Below are positions 52,548 to 62,650 of a DNA stretch of 64,000 nucleotides, piece by piece. How positions within the stretch are numbered: the first letter of the stretch is position 1; every line of letters begins with the position of its first letter. Both the position numbers and the translations under genes were made by a program. The notes beneath the pieces were generated by a model that ran no database searches, was not told the DNA's origin, and worked only from the letters and a program-made list of their open reading frames with translations. Source of the stretch: Capnocytophaga stomatis (GTDB lineage Bacteria > Bacteroidota > Bacteroidia > Flavobacteriales > Flavobacteriaceae); contig NZ_CP022387.1 in assembly GCF_002302635.1 (NCBI RefSeq), forward strand, positions 310,001 to 374,000, in the 5' to 3' direction.

Positions 52548-53222
52548 ATGAAACCTTATTTATTATTATTTTCATTGGTATCTACTATGATTTCAGCACA
52601 ATCTATTCCAACAGTAAGCGTTACGGGAGAAGGAATCGTTTACGCCAAGCCTGATATTGTAAATATTTCATTAAGCATTGAAAATGAAGGAAATGATATA
52701 AAACATCTTAAACAGAAAAATGGCGAAACCGTTGCTAAAGTAATCCAAATTCTTACCAATGAATTACCTTTGGAGAATTTCCAAACCAGCCACGTTTCAT
52801 TAACAAAACACTACGACTATAATACCAAAACGTACAAATATTATATATCGCAAGGCATTAAAATCAAGTTAGAGGACATCAGCAAATATGAATCTCTGAT
52901 GGAGGCCATTTTTGAAGCAGGTGTAAATCAAATAGATAACATTTCTTTTGATGTAAAAAATAAAGAAAATTTTTTGCGTGAAGCTCGCTTGGCAGCCGTA
53001 GAAGATGCTCGACAAAAAGCACTTTTTTATGCTGTAAGTTTAGATCAAAATATCGGTAAAGCACTATCAGTTAGCGAATTATCATCAGGTTTAACTATGC
53101 CGCGTAGTGGTGAATTTATTGCTTTGGCAGAAAATACCAGTTCCTCAAAAGAAACTTTAGCTGTCGGAAACATCGCCATCAGTGCCAAAATTAACGTGAG
53201 TTTTGAGCTGCTAAAACAATAA
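52548..53222 (+). CDS. Secreted SIMPL-domain protein (DUF541)
   Basis: A 224-residue protein with a signal peptide (MKPYLLLFSLVSTMISAQ) and a SIMPL domain starting VSVTGEGIVYAKPDIVNISLSIE. The C-terminal part VGNIAISAKINVSFEL is conserved. The family is periplasmic or outer-membrane associated and its function is not settled. A terminator follows 23 bases after the stop. Confidence 0.85.
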   Translation: MKPYLLLFSLVSTMISAQSIPTVSVTGEGIVYAKPDIVNISLSIENEGNDIKHLKQKNGETVAKVIQILTNELPLENFQTSHVSLTKHYDYNTKTYKYYISQGIKIKLEDISKYESLMEAIFEAGVNQIDNISFDVKNKENFLREARLAAVEDARQKALFYAVSLDQNIGKALSVSELSSGLTMPRSGEFIALAENTSSSKETLAVGNIAISAKINVSFELLKQ

Positions 53223-53245
53223 TTTTAATTTTACAATATTGTCAG

Positions 53246-53280
53246 AAATCGGGAAGCTAAGTTTTTCCGATTTTTTTATT
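53246..53280 (+). terminator. Terminator after the SIMPL gene
   Basis: A 10-bp stem, AAATCGGGAA/TTTCCGATTT (one G-T), with an 8-base loop, followed by a T-run, 23 bases past the stop. Confidence 0.8.
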
Positions 53281-53358
53281 TTTGAAAAATCGTACAGATA
53301 TTCTTCAATTATCAAATTATTTTTCTATTTTTACGACGGAATTAAAAACCAATCTATT

Positions 53359-53589
53359 ATGAATCAACATCTTTCAGATTTTCGTTTTTTCCTTGAAAAG
53401 TACGGTTTTGCTGTTTCTTCTCGCCTATCCGAAAAATTAGGAATGCGTGCCAAAGATGTTCGTATCTTCTTTATTTACAGTGCGTTTGCTACTCTTGGAG
53501 CTTGGTTTGGAATATATCTTTTGTTGGCTTTTTTACTCCGTATTAAGGATTTGTTTTACACTAAAAGAAGTTCTGTTTTTGATTTATAA
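53359..53589 (+). CDS. Small PspC-like membrane protein
   Basis: A 76-residue protein. The part FAVSSRLSEKLGMRAKDVRIFFIYSAFATLGAWFGIYLLLAFLLRIKDLF matches the PspC layout of an amphipathic start and one membrane helix. I set the start at 53359; the longer frame to 53239 passes through the terminator. Stress-related role is family knowledge only. Confidence 0.7.
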   Translation: MNQHLSDFRFFLEKYGFAVSSRLSEKLGMRAKDVRIFFIYSAFATLGAWFGIYLLLAFLLRIKDLFYTKRSSVFDL

Positions 53590-53896
53590 ATTTTACATTC
53601 ATTTTTAAACATATCTACACAATTCTTTTGGTATATTTTTTAAGGCAAATTGTAGCTTGCATTTATATATCGTATTATAATCTTAGAAGTGAAATACATT
53701 TCACATAATTGTTTTCATTCTCTTCATTTTCCATAAATAAAGTTATAATTTTTTCAAAAAAACAAAATAAATAACTTTTTTATTTGAATTTTTTCTTAAT
53801 TTTGCCCTTAGTTTGATAAAAGCAAATGTAGTTTTCTTTATCTATTTTTTGTAAAAATACTTATTTTTAGCATATTATACTTTATTTTTAAACACA
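53590..53896. other. AT-rich upstream region of the giant surface protein
   Basis: 307 bases with no ORF. It holds the -7 box TAATTTTG at 53797-53804, 93 bases before the ATG. The long A/T-rich leader without hairpins may be a 5' untranslated region. Confidence 0.45.
53797..53804 (+). promoter_or_regulatory. Promoter -7 box for the giant surface protein
   Basis: TAATTTTG matches TAnnTTTG, followed by C, 93 bases upstream of the ATG. Confidence 0.45.
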
Positions 53897-56800
53897 ATGC
53901 GAATATTCTTTAAGTTATTTTTCCTTTTCGTTAGCTCTATGATTTGGGGTCAAGGAAATCCTCCGGCGACACGACCAACGCCTTCTGGCGATTGCAATGC
54001 GTATTATGACGGGTTAATTAAACAGACTAAGGCAAGTGTGTTTTCACCCATTGAGGCAGGAACAAATGCTGTTATCTATTTGGATAACTCACGTATGGCT
54101 ACTAACGTAACTTATTTTGCAGTGAACAAAACCACAGGGTATTGGTTTTCGGGGAATTATGACCCTGAAATGTCTATCGTTACGATTCCTGTGGGCAACC
54201 TTGCTGAGAATACCACTTTTGAAATACACGCCATTGCGGGTGGTTGTAGCTTCAAGGTAGCAAATGACGTTACCTTTGAGGTAAAACCAACTACTGAAGT
54301 GCATCTACAAACCCGTGTACGTGATGAGTATTGCGATAACTCGGGTGGAATTTACTACCAAATTATAGGAGGCAACAATAATGACTATAATTTTTATCAC
54401 AAACTTTCCACGCAATCTACTTTTCAGACAGCTACTGCAGACAGAAATGATTTACAAACCATACAAGGTAGCAAGACCTACGTTATTCGTGCCGAGTTAA
54501 AAACTAATCCTGCTACATTTTATGAAAAAATGGTAACTGTAAAGGATGCAAAAGTGCCTAACCCACCAGGTATTGAATACACCATTACTGGACAACCGCC
54601 AATTTGTGCAGTCAATACAGGGCGAGCTATCGTAAATATTACTAAAGGGGTATCCTACCCGTTTACTTTTCAAATTACCTCCGGACCTGTAACCCGACCC
54701 GAACAAAGAAACAATGTGTTTGAAAACTTGCCTGCTGGAAATTATGCAATGTACGTGAAAGATGCCTGTGGGCAAGGGCGTACCATAAGTTTTAAAATAG
54801 AAGGTCAACTTTTTTCAATAGGACCTATTGGGGGGGCTTCTTACATAAATCCTACCGATGAGTGTGGACGAGGGCTTGTTAGGTTACAACGCGGAATAAA
54901 AATGTCAAGGGAGCATTGGTATACCGATGCCATTCCCTACCCGATGACGGTGTCCTATACGCTTACTTCCCCCAACGGGGCATCGTATGCGATGACACGT
55001 ACTTTCAATAACCGAACTGAATTAGCCACCTATGCGTGGTATGATCATAACCAAGCAAGTATCTATTTTGGACATAATTTACCAGGTAGGCAAAATTTCT
55101 TTGGTGACGGAGTGCAAATCCCGTATGAAAGTGGTAGTTGGGTGCATAATATCCAAGTTACTACCGCTTGTGGGGTGAATAATTTAGCTCCTCTTACCGA
55201 GAATGTAAAAACAAAAGAGGATGATTTTAACCAGTGGGCAAGTCTTAACCGGCACTATGACGCTTGCGGAAAAACCTATATTTATGCCTCCATACAATGG
55301 TTTTATAAACCTGCATACATAGTATTGGACGAAGCACCCGCAGGGTTTGACCCCGTGGCGGCAGGTTTCACAAAAAACCATCGTTTTGGCGGGAGATATT
55401 ACAAATATGGTCAGTTAGACCATAGACCTTTTGTTTTGGTAAGCCATCCGCATCTGTTGTTAGGAAACTATAAGTTTACCTATGTACACGCGGGTTGTGG
55501 CTTTGAAGTTCAACGCCAAATTACCATAACCGATTTACAAAATCCGGCGGGAGTATCTAATACAAGTTATTTTTATAGCACCTATTATTGTGAAAATCAA
55601 AGCTATGGCATTGGTTTTCTTGAAACTGGCAACTCCGGAACTCCGAAGAAAATCCGTATCACGAGTTTTACGCCTGCACCGGGCACTTCGGGAACATTTG
55701 CCGTACCCCAAGAGTATGACTACGACCAATGGACGGTTGTAACCAATGGAAGACGCGTACTTCACGGTTTACCTTTCGGTACATATACCCTATCGGCATT
55801 AGGCTTTGAATGTCAGAAAGATGTAGTTAATAAAGTAGTAACGGTACGTCCGCCAACCCCCGACCCTAAGGTTCGTTTTTCAGTCGTAACGGGTTGTAAA
55901 GTTCAAATACAGCTTTATGATGCCATTGAAGACAACTACAATCGCAAGTATGTGTTACAAGGCTATGACGAGATACAAGCCCGTTGGGTAAATATGATAA
56001 ACCCTAATGCAGATCCTTACAGTGATATTTTGTCAGACAGAAAACGAAATACTACTAAGGAATTATTACATAGCAATTATAGACTCTATACCCGTTATCG
56101 AGTGATAGAATTGACCGCTACTACAGGACTTCTTGCTATGTGCTCAAAAGTGATAGGCGAGTACCGAGCACTTTCAGCTCTACCAACTCTTGTGGATATA
56201 GTGGGTGCTACTTGTGGGTTAAATCAGTACGACATTATGGTAGTTGCAAATGGAGGAACGCCTCCGTTTACCTATAAAATATTGAGCAGAAGCGTAGGAG
56301 GATCCTTGGATACTTCTTTTATGCCTATTACGAATACAACAGGGAAGTTCACTATCACGGAGACCGATCCTTCGGCTTCGTACAAATTTGCGGTGGAAGA
56401 TGTGTGCAGCCAGGAAACCAAAGATGTGGAAATACGAAATTTTACACCTTTTGTCATTACTACCGACCGCACCGAGTACTGCCAAGGCACTTCGACTACC
56501 CTTTCCGTACCCGATTTGTCGTTGGCTTATACTTATGAATGGTTCCGTGAAGACGACCCAAGCACCATTTTATCCCATTCACCTACTTTGCAGGTGAGCA
56601 ATCTACAAGCTACAGATTTTGTTCATAAGTACAAATTAAGAGTAGCTCCGAAAGATGCGTCTTTCACTTTGTGTATCCCTGCCGAATATGAAGTACAGCT
56701 AACGGGAAGTACCGCATCAGCCCCTGTACTAACGGCAAACGCTACCGATGTGATGTTGTGTGCTTCGGAATTAAACGGTAAAACTTCTTATGATGTGCGT

Positions 56801-59800
56801 ACTAATTTGTTTGCCACGGTGCATAACAATGCGACAGCTTCGGGCTATACCAACGGCGTTATCCGAGAAGTTTCGGGGATGTATCCAGTTTCAAAAAACG
56901 GGCATATAGCGTTGCACAGCAATATGACACCTATATTAGAAGGGCGAACGTTTACCTTTACCTATACGGTTTCAAACGCCTGTGGTTTGGAAGCTACTAA
57001 AACAGCCACTTTAACGGTTAAACGAAATATTTCGCCCAAAGACCTTTCTGCAGCTCACAATACTTTTAACGTTTGTGATGCGAATTTGACTAACTTTGTA
57101 ACCTTTGGAGCGACACATTTTAACGATTTGACAACGTTTGTAAAAACTCACAATGCGGCACGAACTACTGATGTCATTGAGTTTTTTAGCGACCAACAAG
57201 GTAATACGCCCATTCACCAGTTTGACCTTGTTGGAGGCAGTAAAGATATTTTTTACAAAATAAACAGAACCAATTACTGTTCCAGCATAGCCAGAGTAAG
57301 AATTGTAAAAAAATCAACTTACAAAAATCCAGATGGCACCGATGACCCTCGTTTAGTGGATTTGAGCTATGACACTTGTGCTAACGGAGTAACAATACAA
57401 GATGTAAGAGCAAGGCTACGGCAAATTTTTGGACGTACTTCAAACCCAAAAGTTTATCTGATTCGTGTGATAGGCGGTGTGGAAACTTCAGCAGAATTGC
57501 CCGATAATTATGCTCTTACCACTTCCGAAGTGTATCGATACCGTATGGAAGAAGGCAGTTGCCCTTCATCGTGGAGGAATATTACCTTGAATTTCAATCA
57601 AACCAGTATTGTTACACAACCCGTGTCGCATACCGTTTGTTCGGGAGTGCAGGTGGTACTAACGGCTTCGGGCGACTCAACATCACCGCCAACCGCAGGT
57701 AAAATGATTTACAAATGGTTTGAAAACACCTACAACGGAACGGTAGGAGCTACCCTGGTACACACTCAAACGCTTGATAGAGGGGAGGTTTCAACCTATA
57801 CGTCTACCACAGCAAACGTAGGAGCGAAATACTACTTCGTGGAGGTAACCGTTGATAAGGTTTGTAACGTACCTACATATACCGATATTGTAAAAGTAGA
57901 AGTTACGGGTATAGTTGCCACCTTGCCAACGGTAACCATCCCTTCATCGGTGGAATGTGGTGAGGACGTGAAATTCACTTTCGTAGGAGTACCCAATGAA
58001 GAAGTACATTATACGGTAAATGGAGTGCCTTCAACCATCACTTTACCCGCAAGTGGGGTTTATACCCATACGGTAAGTGGGGCAACCGCCACCCAAATAT
58101 TGCAAGTGGTTTCAGTAAAAAGTGTTTCGGGCTGTGTAACTACACCAACTACGGGGAATATTTATACCGTTACTGTAAATGATTTGGCAGCACCAACAAC
58201 ACAAGTGGCTGATGCTCAATGCGGAATAAATGGAACAACGGCTACTATCACTAATTATAACGGCGGTTATACTTATACCTTAACGCCTAATACTGCTACC
58301 CTAAGCGGAAATACCATTACAGGTATGATACTCGGAACAAGTTATACGTTAGAAGTGAGAAATGGAACTTGTACAGTAGCCTCTACGCCTTTCCAAGCTA
58401 AGGTAGCACTTCCTGTTCCGACCCCTCCTGCGGTTACCAATCAGGTATTTTGTACTTCCGCGGATACAGTAAACTTTGTGGCAACGCCAACGGCAGGACA
58501 TACCTTACGTTGGTATGATACGGCTACATCACCTACTCACCTAACAGCCACACCAACGATTTCACGAAATGTAACAACTAAAACCGTGGTTACCAAATAC
58601 GTAAGCCAAATAAATGCAGAGGGATGTGAAAGTGATAAAGTGCCTGTAAGTATTATCATTGATGACACCATCGCACCGACCATTGGTAATTTAGCAGATT
58701 TAACGATTAGTTGTCAAGCTACTGATATTGATAATCAGGTAAATAATTGGTTGTCAACAACTACCGTTACAGATACTTGTGGAGCGATAGCTAATACCAC
58801 GAACAACTACGCTGTGGTTAAGCCTACAGATTGGTGTAATGTATCGGGCAATACGGTAATGGTAACTATCACAGCAACAGATACTTTTGGTAATACGGTC
58901 ACTAAAACGGCGTTTATTAAATTGATAACCATTGATGCTGTTGATGATGATTTCGGGGTAGTGCAAGCAAATACAACCACAACGGGAAGCATTTTGGATA
59001 ACGACACCTTGGGAACAGCTTCGGCAACCACTACCAATGTAACGATTAGCAATGTGATTAGTTCGCACAGTGGAATAACCATTGCGGCAGATGGTAAAGT
59101 AAATATTGGTAATGACGTACCAATGGGAGTACATACGCTTACTTACACCATTTGCGATAAAGTAAATGCTTCGCCTTGCGATACGGCAACGGTAACATTA
59201 ACGGTTAAAAACATCAATGCTGATAATGATAATTTTACGGTAACCGCAGGAGGCAATACGGGTAGTGTATTGAATAATGACAAATACAATGGAGAATATT
59301 TGTCTTCGACTAATAGTGTAACCATTACCACTATTGGAACTCCGCCATCGGGCATAACATTAAACCCAATAACGGGAATCGTTAATATGCCTTCGGGTAC
59401 GCCAAGTGGTAATTACAGCTTCAATTACCAGATTTGTTCGAAAGTAGTACCTTCTTTATGCGATACGGCAACGGTAACGATAAAAGTAGAGAACGTGATA
59501 GATGCTGTTGATGATGATTTTGGCGTACAAGTCCCTGGAACTACTACACAAACTGTCTTTGGGGGAGACACGCTAAGTGGTATAGGAGTAACTACCTCGA
59601 CAGTAACATTATCTGCTGTGGGGGCTTTACCAATGGGGATTACACTCAATCCGAATGGAACATTAACTATTAGCAATACGGCAGTATCTGGCACGTATAC
59701 GTTTACGTATCAGATTTGCGAAAACGGAGCTACTCCTACCAATTGTGATACGGCTACGGTAACTATTACCATTGAGAATATAGACGCGGGTGATGATAAC

Positions 59801-61255
59801 TTTGGCGTACAAGGGGTAGGAACTACTACTAGGACGGTGTTTGAAAACGACCAACTCAATGGCAACATTCCAACGGAGGCTATGGTTAGTGTAACGGCTA
59901 CGGGCTTACCGAGTGGCGTAACATTAAACCCTAATGGAACGTTAACCATTGGCAACACGGCGGTATCGGGTACACATACCTTTACGTATGAGATTTGCGA
60001 AAAAGTAAATGGTACTCCTTGCGATACAGCTACGGTAACCATTACCATTGAGAATATAGACGCGGTTGATGATAACTTTGGCGTACAAGGGGTAGGAACT
60101 ACTAGCAGGACGGTGTTTGAAAACGACCAGCTCAATGGCAACATTCCAACGGAGGCTACGGTTAGTGTAACTGCTACGGGCTTACCGATTGGCGTAACAT
60201 TAAATCCTAATGGAACATTAACCATTGGCAACACGGCGGTATCGGGTACACATACCTTTACGTATGAGATTTGTGAAAAAGGAGCTATTCCTGCCAATTG
60301 TGATACGGCTATGGTAACAGTAGTAGTTACGGAGGTGACAATACCAACAGTAGTAACTGCGAATGACGATTCAGTAACAGTAACGACTACCCAAAGTGCA
60401 ACGATAATAAATGTGTTGCATAATGACCGAATTGGTACGAATACACCAACAACGTCTGATGTAACGATAACGGTAAGTTCAACGCCAACAGGAACGACAG
60501 TACCGGTGTTAGATCCCTCGACAGGAGATGTGACTGTACCTTCAGGAACACCAACGGGAACTTATGTTATTGTATATGAAATTTGTACAAAATCAGGAAC
60601 AATTACTTGCGATACGGCAACGGCAACGATAGAAGTTACGGCAGTGACGACACCTACGACTCCTATTGTGGCGAAGGATGATGTTGAAGAAACAGTAGCT
60701 AATTCACCTGTCACGATACCTGTTGTTGCTAATGATGAGAATGTGCCAACGGTAGGAACATTGAATATTGTGACACAACCTAAGAACGGAACAGTTGTTA
60801 TCAAGAATAGCGGAACGCCTGATGATCCATCGTATGACGAGGTTGTCTATACACCTAACCGAGATTATGCAGGAGTAGATACCTTCGAGTATGAGCTTTG
60901 TGATGTAATGGGCAACTGTTCGATAGCAAAAGTAACAATTACAGTGTTGAATGAAGTTATACCTTATAATGCTATTTCTGTGAATGAAGATGGATTGAAC
61001 GATTATTTCCATATTCAAGGGATAGAGAAATTTCCTAATAATACTGTCCGAATTTATAATCGTTGGGGAGTTAAAGTATTCGATGCGAAAGGGTATGACA
61101 ATGTAAATAATGTATTCAGAGCGATTTCAAATGGACGAGTAACGGTTAAAGCACCTGAGAAATTGCCACAAGGTACATATTTCTATATCATCGAATACAC
61201 TGATGACAACAACAAGAAACACACCAAAGCAAGTTGGTTATATATCAATAAGTAA
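53897..61255 (+). CDS. Giant T9SS type B secreted surface protein with Ig-like repeats
   Basis: A 2452-residue secreted protein. A signal peptide (MRIFFKLFFLFVSSMIWGQ) is followed by ~1100 residues of SprB-like beta-rich modules, then Ig/PKD-like modules. From about residue 1680 come tandem ~93-residue units starting near 1680, 1776, 1869, 1963 and 2055, then two more divergent units to 2355. Most units end TYxIC...CDTATVTI with a cysteine pair likely to form a disulfide. The last ~95 residues (NAISVNEDGLNDYFHI, VRIYNRWGVKVFD, LPQGTYFYIIEY) are the gliding-motility-associated type B CTD that directs T9SS export. Function is probably adhesion or surface coat. Confidence 0.92.
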   Translation: MRIFFKLFFLFVSSMIWGQGNPPATRPTPSGDCNAYYDGLIKQTKASVFSPIEAGTNAVIYLDNSRMATNVTYFAVNKTTGYWFSGNYDPEMSIVTIPVGNLAENTTFEIHAIAGGCSFKVANDVTFEVKPTTEVHLQTRVRDEYCDNSGGIYYQIIGGNNNDYNFYHKLSTQSTFQTATADRNDLQTIQGSKTYVIRAELKTNPATFYEKMVTVKDAKVPNPPGIEYTITGQPPICAVNTGRAIVNITKGVSYPFTFQITSGPVTRPEQRNNVFENLPAGNYAMYVKDACGQGRTISFKIEGQLFSIGPIGGASYINPTDECGRGLVRLQRGIKMSREHWYTDAIPYPMTVSYTLTSPNGASYAMTRTFNNRTELATYAWYDHNQASIYFGHNLPGRQNFFGDGVQIPYESGSWVHNIQVTTACGVNNLAPLTENVKTKEDDFNQWASLNRHYDACGKTYIYASIQWFYKPAYIVLDEAPAGFDPVAAGFTKNHRFGGRYYKYGQLDHRPFVLVSHPHLLLGNYKFTYVHAGCGFEVQRQITITDLQNPAGVSNTSYFYSTYYCENQSYGIGFLETGNSGTPKKIRITSFTPAPGTSGTFAVPQEYDYDQWTVVTNGRRVLHGLPFGTYTLSALGFECQKDVVNKVVTVRPPTPDPKVRFSVVTGCKVQIQLYDAIEDNYNRKYVLQGYDEIQARWVNMINPNADPYSDILSDRKRNTTKELLHSNYRLYTRYRVIELTATTGLLAMCSKVIGEYRALSALPTLVDIVGATCGLNQYDIMVVANGGTPPFTYKILSRSVGGSLDTSFMPITNTTGKFTITETDPSASYKFAVEDVCSQETKDVEIRNFTPFVITTDRTEYCQGTSTTLSVPDLSLAYTYEWFREDDPSTILSHSPTLQVSNLQATDFVHKYKLRVAPKDASFTLCIPAEYEVQLTGSTASAPVLTANATDVMLCASELNGKTSYDVRTNLFATVHNNATASGYTNGVIREVSGMYPVSKNGHIALHSNMTPILEGRTFTFTYTVSNACGLEATKTATLTVKRNISPKDLSAAHNTFNVCDANLTNFVTFGATHFNDLTTFVKTHNAARTTDVIEFFSDQQGNTPIHQFDLVGGSKDIFYKINRTNYCSSIARVRIVKKSTYKNPDGTDDPRLVDLSYDTCANGVTIQDVRARLRQIFGRTSNPKVYLIRVIGGVETSAELPDNYALTTSEVYRYRMEEGSCPSSWRNITLNFNQTSIVTQPVSHTVCSGVQVVLTASGDSTSPPTAGKMIYKWFENTYNGTVGATLVHTQTLDRGEVSTYTSTTANVGAKYYFVEVTVDKVCNVPTYTDIVKVEVTGIVATLPTVTIPSSVECGEDVKFTFVGVPNEEVHYTVNGVPSTITLPASGVYTHTVSGATATQILQVVSVKSVSGCVTTPTTGNIYTVTVNDLAAPTTQVADAQCGINGTTATITNYNGGYTYTLTPNTATLSGNTITGMILGTSYTLEVRNGTCTVASTPFQAKVALPVPTPPAVTNQVFCTSADTVNFVATPTAGHTLRWYDTATSPTHLTATPTISRNVTTKTVVTKYVSQINAEGCESDKVPVSIIIDDTIAPTIGNLADLTISCQATDIDNQVNNWLSTTTVTDTCGAIANTTNNYAVVKPTDWCNVSGNTVMVTITATDTFGNTVTKTAFIKLITIDAVDDDFGVVQANTTTTGSILDNDTLGTASATTTNVTISNVISSHSGITIAADGKVNIGNDVPMGVHTLTYTICDKVNASPCDTATVTLTVKNINADNDNFTVTAGGNTGSVLNNDKYNGEYLSSTNSVTITTIGTPPSGITLNPITGIVNMPSGTPSGNYSFNYQICSKVVPSLCDTATVTIKVENVIDAVDDDFGVQVPGTTTQTVFGGDTLSGIGVTTSTVTLSAVGALPMGITLNPNGTLTISNTAVSGTYTFTYQICENGATPTNCDTATVTITIENIDAGDDNFGVQGVGTTTRTVFENDQLNGNIPTEAMVSVTATGLPSGVTLNPNGTLTIGNTAVSGTHTFTYEICEKVNGTPCDTATVTITIENIDAVDDNFGVQGVGTTSRTVFENDQLNGNIPTEATVSVTATGLPIGVTLNPNGTLTIGNTAVSGTHTFTYEICEKGAIPANCDTAMVTVVVTEVTIPTVVTANDDSVTVTTTQSATIINVLHNDRIGTNTPTTSDVTITVSSTPTGTTVPVLDPSTGDVTVPSGTPTGTYVIVYEICTKSGTITCDTATATIEVTAVTTPTTPIVAKDDVEETVANSPVTIPVVANDENVPTVGTLNIVTQPKNGTVVIKNSGTPDDPSYDEVVYTPNRDYAGVDTFEYELCDVMGNCSIAKVTITVLNEVIPYNAISVNEDGLNDYFHIQGIEKFPNNTVRIYNRWGVKVFDAKGYDNVNNVFRAISNGRVTVKAPEKLPQGTYFYIIEYTDDNNKKHTKASWLYINK
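59783..60330 (+). repeat. Two near-identical 276-bp coding repeats
   Basis: Units starting at 59783 and 60059 are the same at DNA level apart from about ten changes over the first ~220 bases by eye. The period is 276 bases (92 codons). The end of the second unit switches to a sequence like the end of the unit that starts at 59501, showing a mosaic. Confidence 0.9.
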
Positions 61256-61276
61256 CAACCAATTATTTTTATAAAG

Positions 61277-61310
61277 AGAGATTACTCAGTTTTAGGGTAA
61301 TCTCTTTTCT
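61277..61310 (+). terminator. Terminator after the giant surface protein
   Basis: Stem AGAGATTAC/GTAATCTCT with an 11-base loop and T-rich tail, 21 bases past the stop. Confidence 0.85.
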
Positions 61311-61351
61311 ATTTATGGAATTAAAAATTAATGTATTTTTGATAAAAAAAT

Positions 61352-61382
61352 TTGGTTTATAAAATAAACTTATTTACATTTG
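61352..61382 (+). promoter_or_regulatory. Promoter of the winged-helix operon with embedded operator
   Basis: TTG at 61352-61354, 20 bases, then TACATTTG at 61375-61382 gives a complete Bacteroidota promoter. The palindrome GTTTATAAAATAAAC (61355-61369) fills the spacer between the two boxes. A repressor bound there would block RNA polymerase. Confidence 0.65.
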
Positions 61383-61420
61383 CACCATCAAAGAGAAAGA
61401 AATATTTTTTTGAAAACTTA

Positions 61421-61435
61421 GTTTACAAAATAAAC
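61421..61435. promoter_or_regulatory. Second GTTTA-N5-TAAAC operator
   Basis: GTTTACAAAATAAAC, differing by one base from the copy at 61355. It sits between the promoter and the first start codon of the operon at 61478. Confidence 0.6.
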
Positions 61436-61477
61436 CAAATTTAAAAGTAGAATCATCAACCTAAAAAAATTAAAAAA

Positions 61478-62059
61478 ATGGAACAATTACAACCTAACGA
61501 CAGCCTGAAAATCATTCAGGAAATCATCAATCAGCGGAAACAAAAGTACGAACAAAACGGATTTTTCTTCATCTTTTGGGGCGTACTTATTATGTTGGCG
61601 GGAACTATACATTTCCTGATGTATCAATTTGATTTTCATTTTGATAAATCAGGATTGGTGTGGGCAATTTTGATGCCTTTGGGATTTATTTTTACCTTTG
61701 TCGCTAAAATGCGAGAAGGCATAAAAGCCGAAAAACAAGGCAAAAGCATCGACTGGATGGGCTGGCTTTGGCTCGTGGCGGGAATCGGTGCAATGGTAGG
61801 CGGATTTACGCAATCTTCCAAGTGGATTATTATACTGATATACCTCCCCTTTGCAATGGCTTCTTTGGCAACGGCATTACAGCTGAAAAATCGACTTTGG
61901 GTAAGCACTTCGCTGATTTCCTTTGCTTTGGTTTACAGTTCGTTGTTTGTTAATTATGGATATTACATCATTTTGATGACCGTAGTTTTGGCTGCCTTGT
62001 TGTTTTTAATTCCAGGGATTCAATTGCATTCCGATTATAAAAAAAGAAAAAATGTTTAA
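61478..62059 (+). CDS. Polytopic membrane protein of the winged-helix operon
   Basis: An unrecognised 193-residue membrane protein with five or six hydrophobic helices after a polar N-terminal 28 residues (LKIIQEIINQRKQKYEQNG). A short cytoplasmic loop (KMREGIKAEKQGKSIDW) is basic, as is the end (HSDYKKRKNV). It overlaps the winged-helix regulator gene by 8 bases (ATGTTTAA), so the pair are translationally coupled. It may sense a signal for the regulator or be its target (inference). Confidence 0.72.
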   Translation: MEQLQPNDSLKIIQEIINQRKQKYEQNGFFFIFWGVLIMLAGTIHFLMYQFDFHFDKSGLVWAILMPLGFIFTFVAKMREGIKAEKQGKSIDWMGWLWLVAGIGAMVGGFTQSSKWIIILIYLPFAMASLATALQLKNRLWVSTSLISFALVYSSLFVNYGYYIILMTVVLAALLFLIPGIQLHSDYKKRKNV

Positions 62060-62333
62060 AGATTTAGACCCCCTTTTGCATTCGCAGTTGCGGTTGGCAA
62101 TAATGTCGCTTTTGGTTTCGGAGGAAAAGGCAGACTTCAACCGAGTGAAAGAAGTCACCCAAGCTACTTCGGGCAATATTAGTGTGCAGATAGGCAAACT
62201 CGAAAAAGCGGGATACATTACTGTAACCAAATCATTTAAAGATAATTATCCCAACACTGAACTCGCTCTTACTGCCAAGGGATTACAAGCCTTTGAAGAA
62301 TATGTAGAGGCGTTAAAAGGTTATTTAAAATAA
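62052..62333 (+). CDS. Winged-helix transcriptional regulator (HTH_34 type)
   Basis: A 93-residue single-domain DNA-binding protein. DPLLHSQLRLAIMSLL at the start, the recognition region ATSGNISVQIGKLEKAGYI and the wing VTKSFKDNYPNTELALTAKG match the winged-helix family PF13601. These proteins act as dimers on palindromes. The operator candidates GTTTA-N5-TAAAC around its operon make it a likely autorepressor (inference). Confidence 0.88.
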   Translation: MFKDLDPLLHSQLRLAIMSLLVSEEKADFNRVKEVTQATSGNISVQIGKLEKAGYITVTKSFKDNYPNTELALTAKGLQAFEEYVEALKGYLK

Positions 62334-62347
62334 TTTTAAAATTGAAT

Positions 62348-62632
62348 ATGATGAACACAACAGAACAAAACGCTTACAGAAAAGCACAAAAGCGAGTGAA
62401 GAAACTCAAAAAATTCTACAATCATTTGGCGGTTTACATTGTGGTAAACACCTTTCTTGTTGGGCTGAATCTCTATCAAAATCCCAATCATTTATGGTGT
62501 TTGTGGGTGATTTTCGGCTGGGGTATTGGGCTGGTTTCGCACGCTTTTAAAGTATTTGCCCCTAATATTTTCTTTGGAAAAAATTGGGAAGAACGCAAAA
62601 TCAAAGAGTTGATGGAGAAAGAGGAAAAATAA
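62348..62632 (+). CDS. 2TM domain protein
   Basis: A 94-residue protein with the 2TM domain (PF13239): a basic start (AYRKAQKRVKKLKKFYNHLAVY), two membrane helices around residues 25-42 and 50-72, and a charged end (WEERKIKELMEKEEK). Such domains are often next to or fused to LytTR-type systems in Bacteroidota. The start is ATG 62348 or 62351; the in-frame TTG at 62342 is not needed. It follows the regulator by 14 bases. Confidence 0.85.
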   Translation: MMNTTEQNAYRKAQKRVKKLKKFYNHLAVYIVVNTFLVGLNLYQNPNHLWCLWVIFGWGIGLVSHAFKVFAPNIFFGKNWEERKIKELMEKEEK

Positions 62633-62650
62633 TATTTTTTTACAATTTTA

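Noticed and set aside
59710-60297. Long antisense ORF (195 codons) under the surface-protein repeats
   Set aside because: It mirrors the repeat period of the sense gene, has no start context or family features, and arises from the biased codon use of the Thr/Val-rich repeats.
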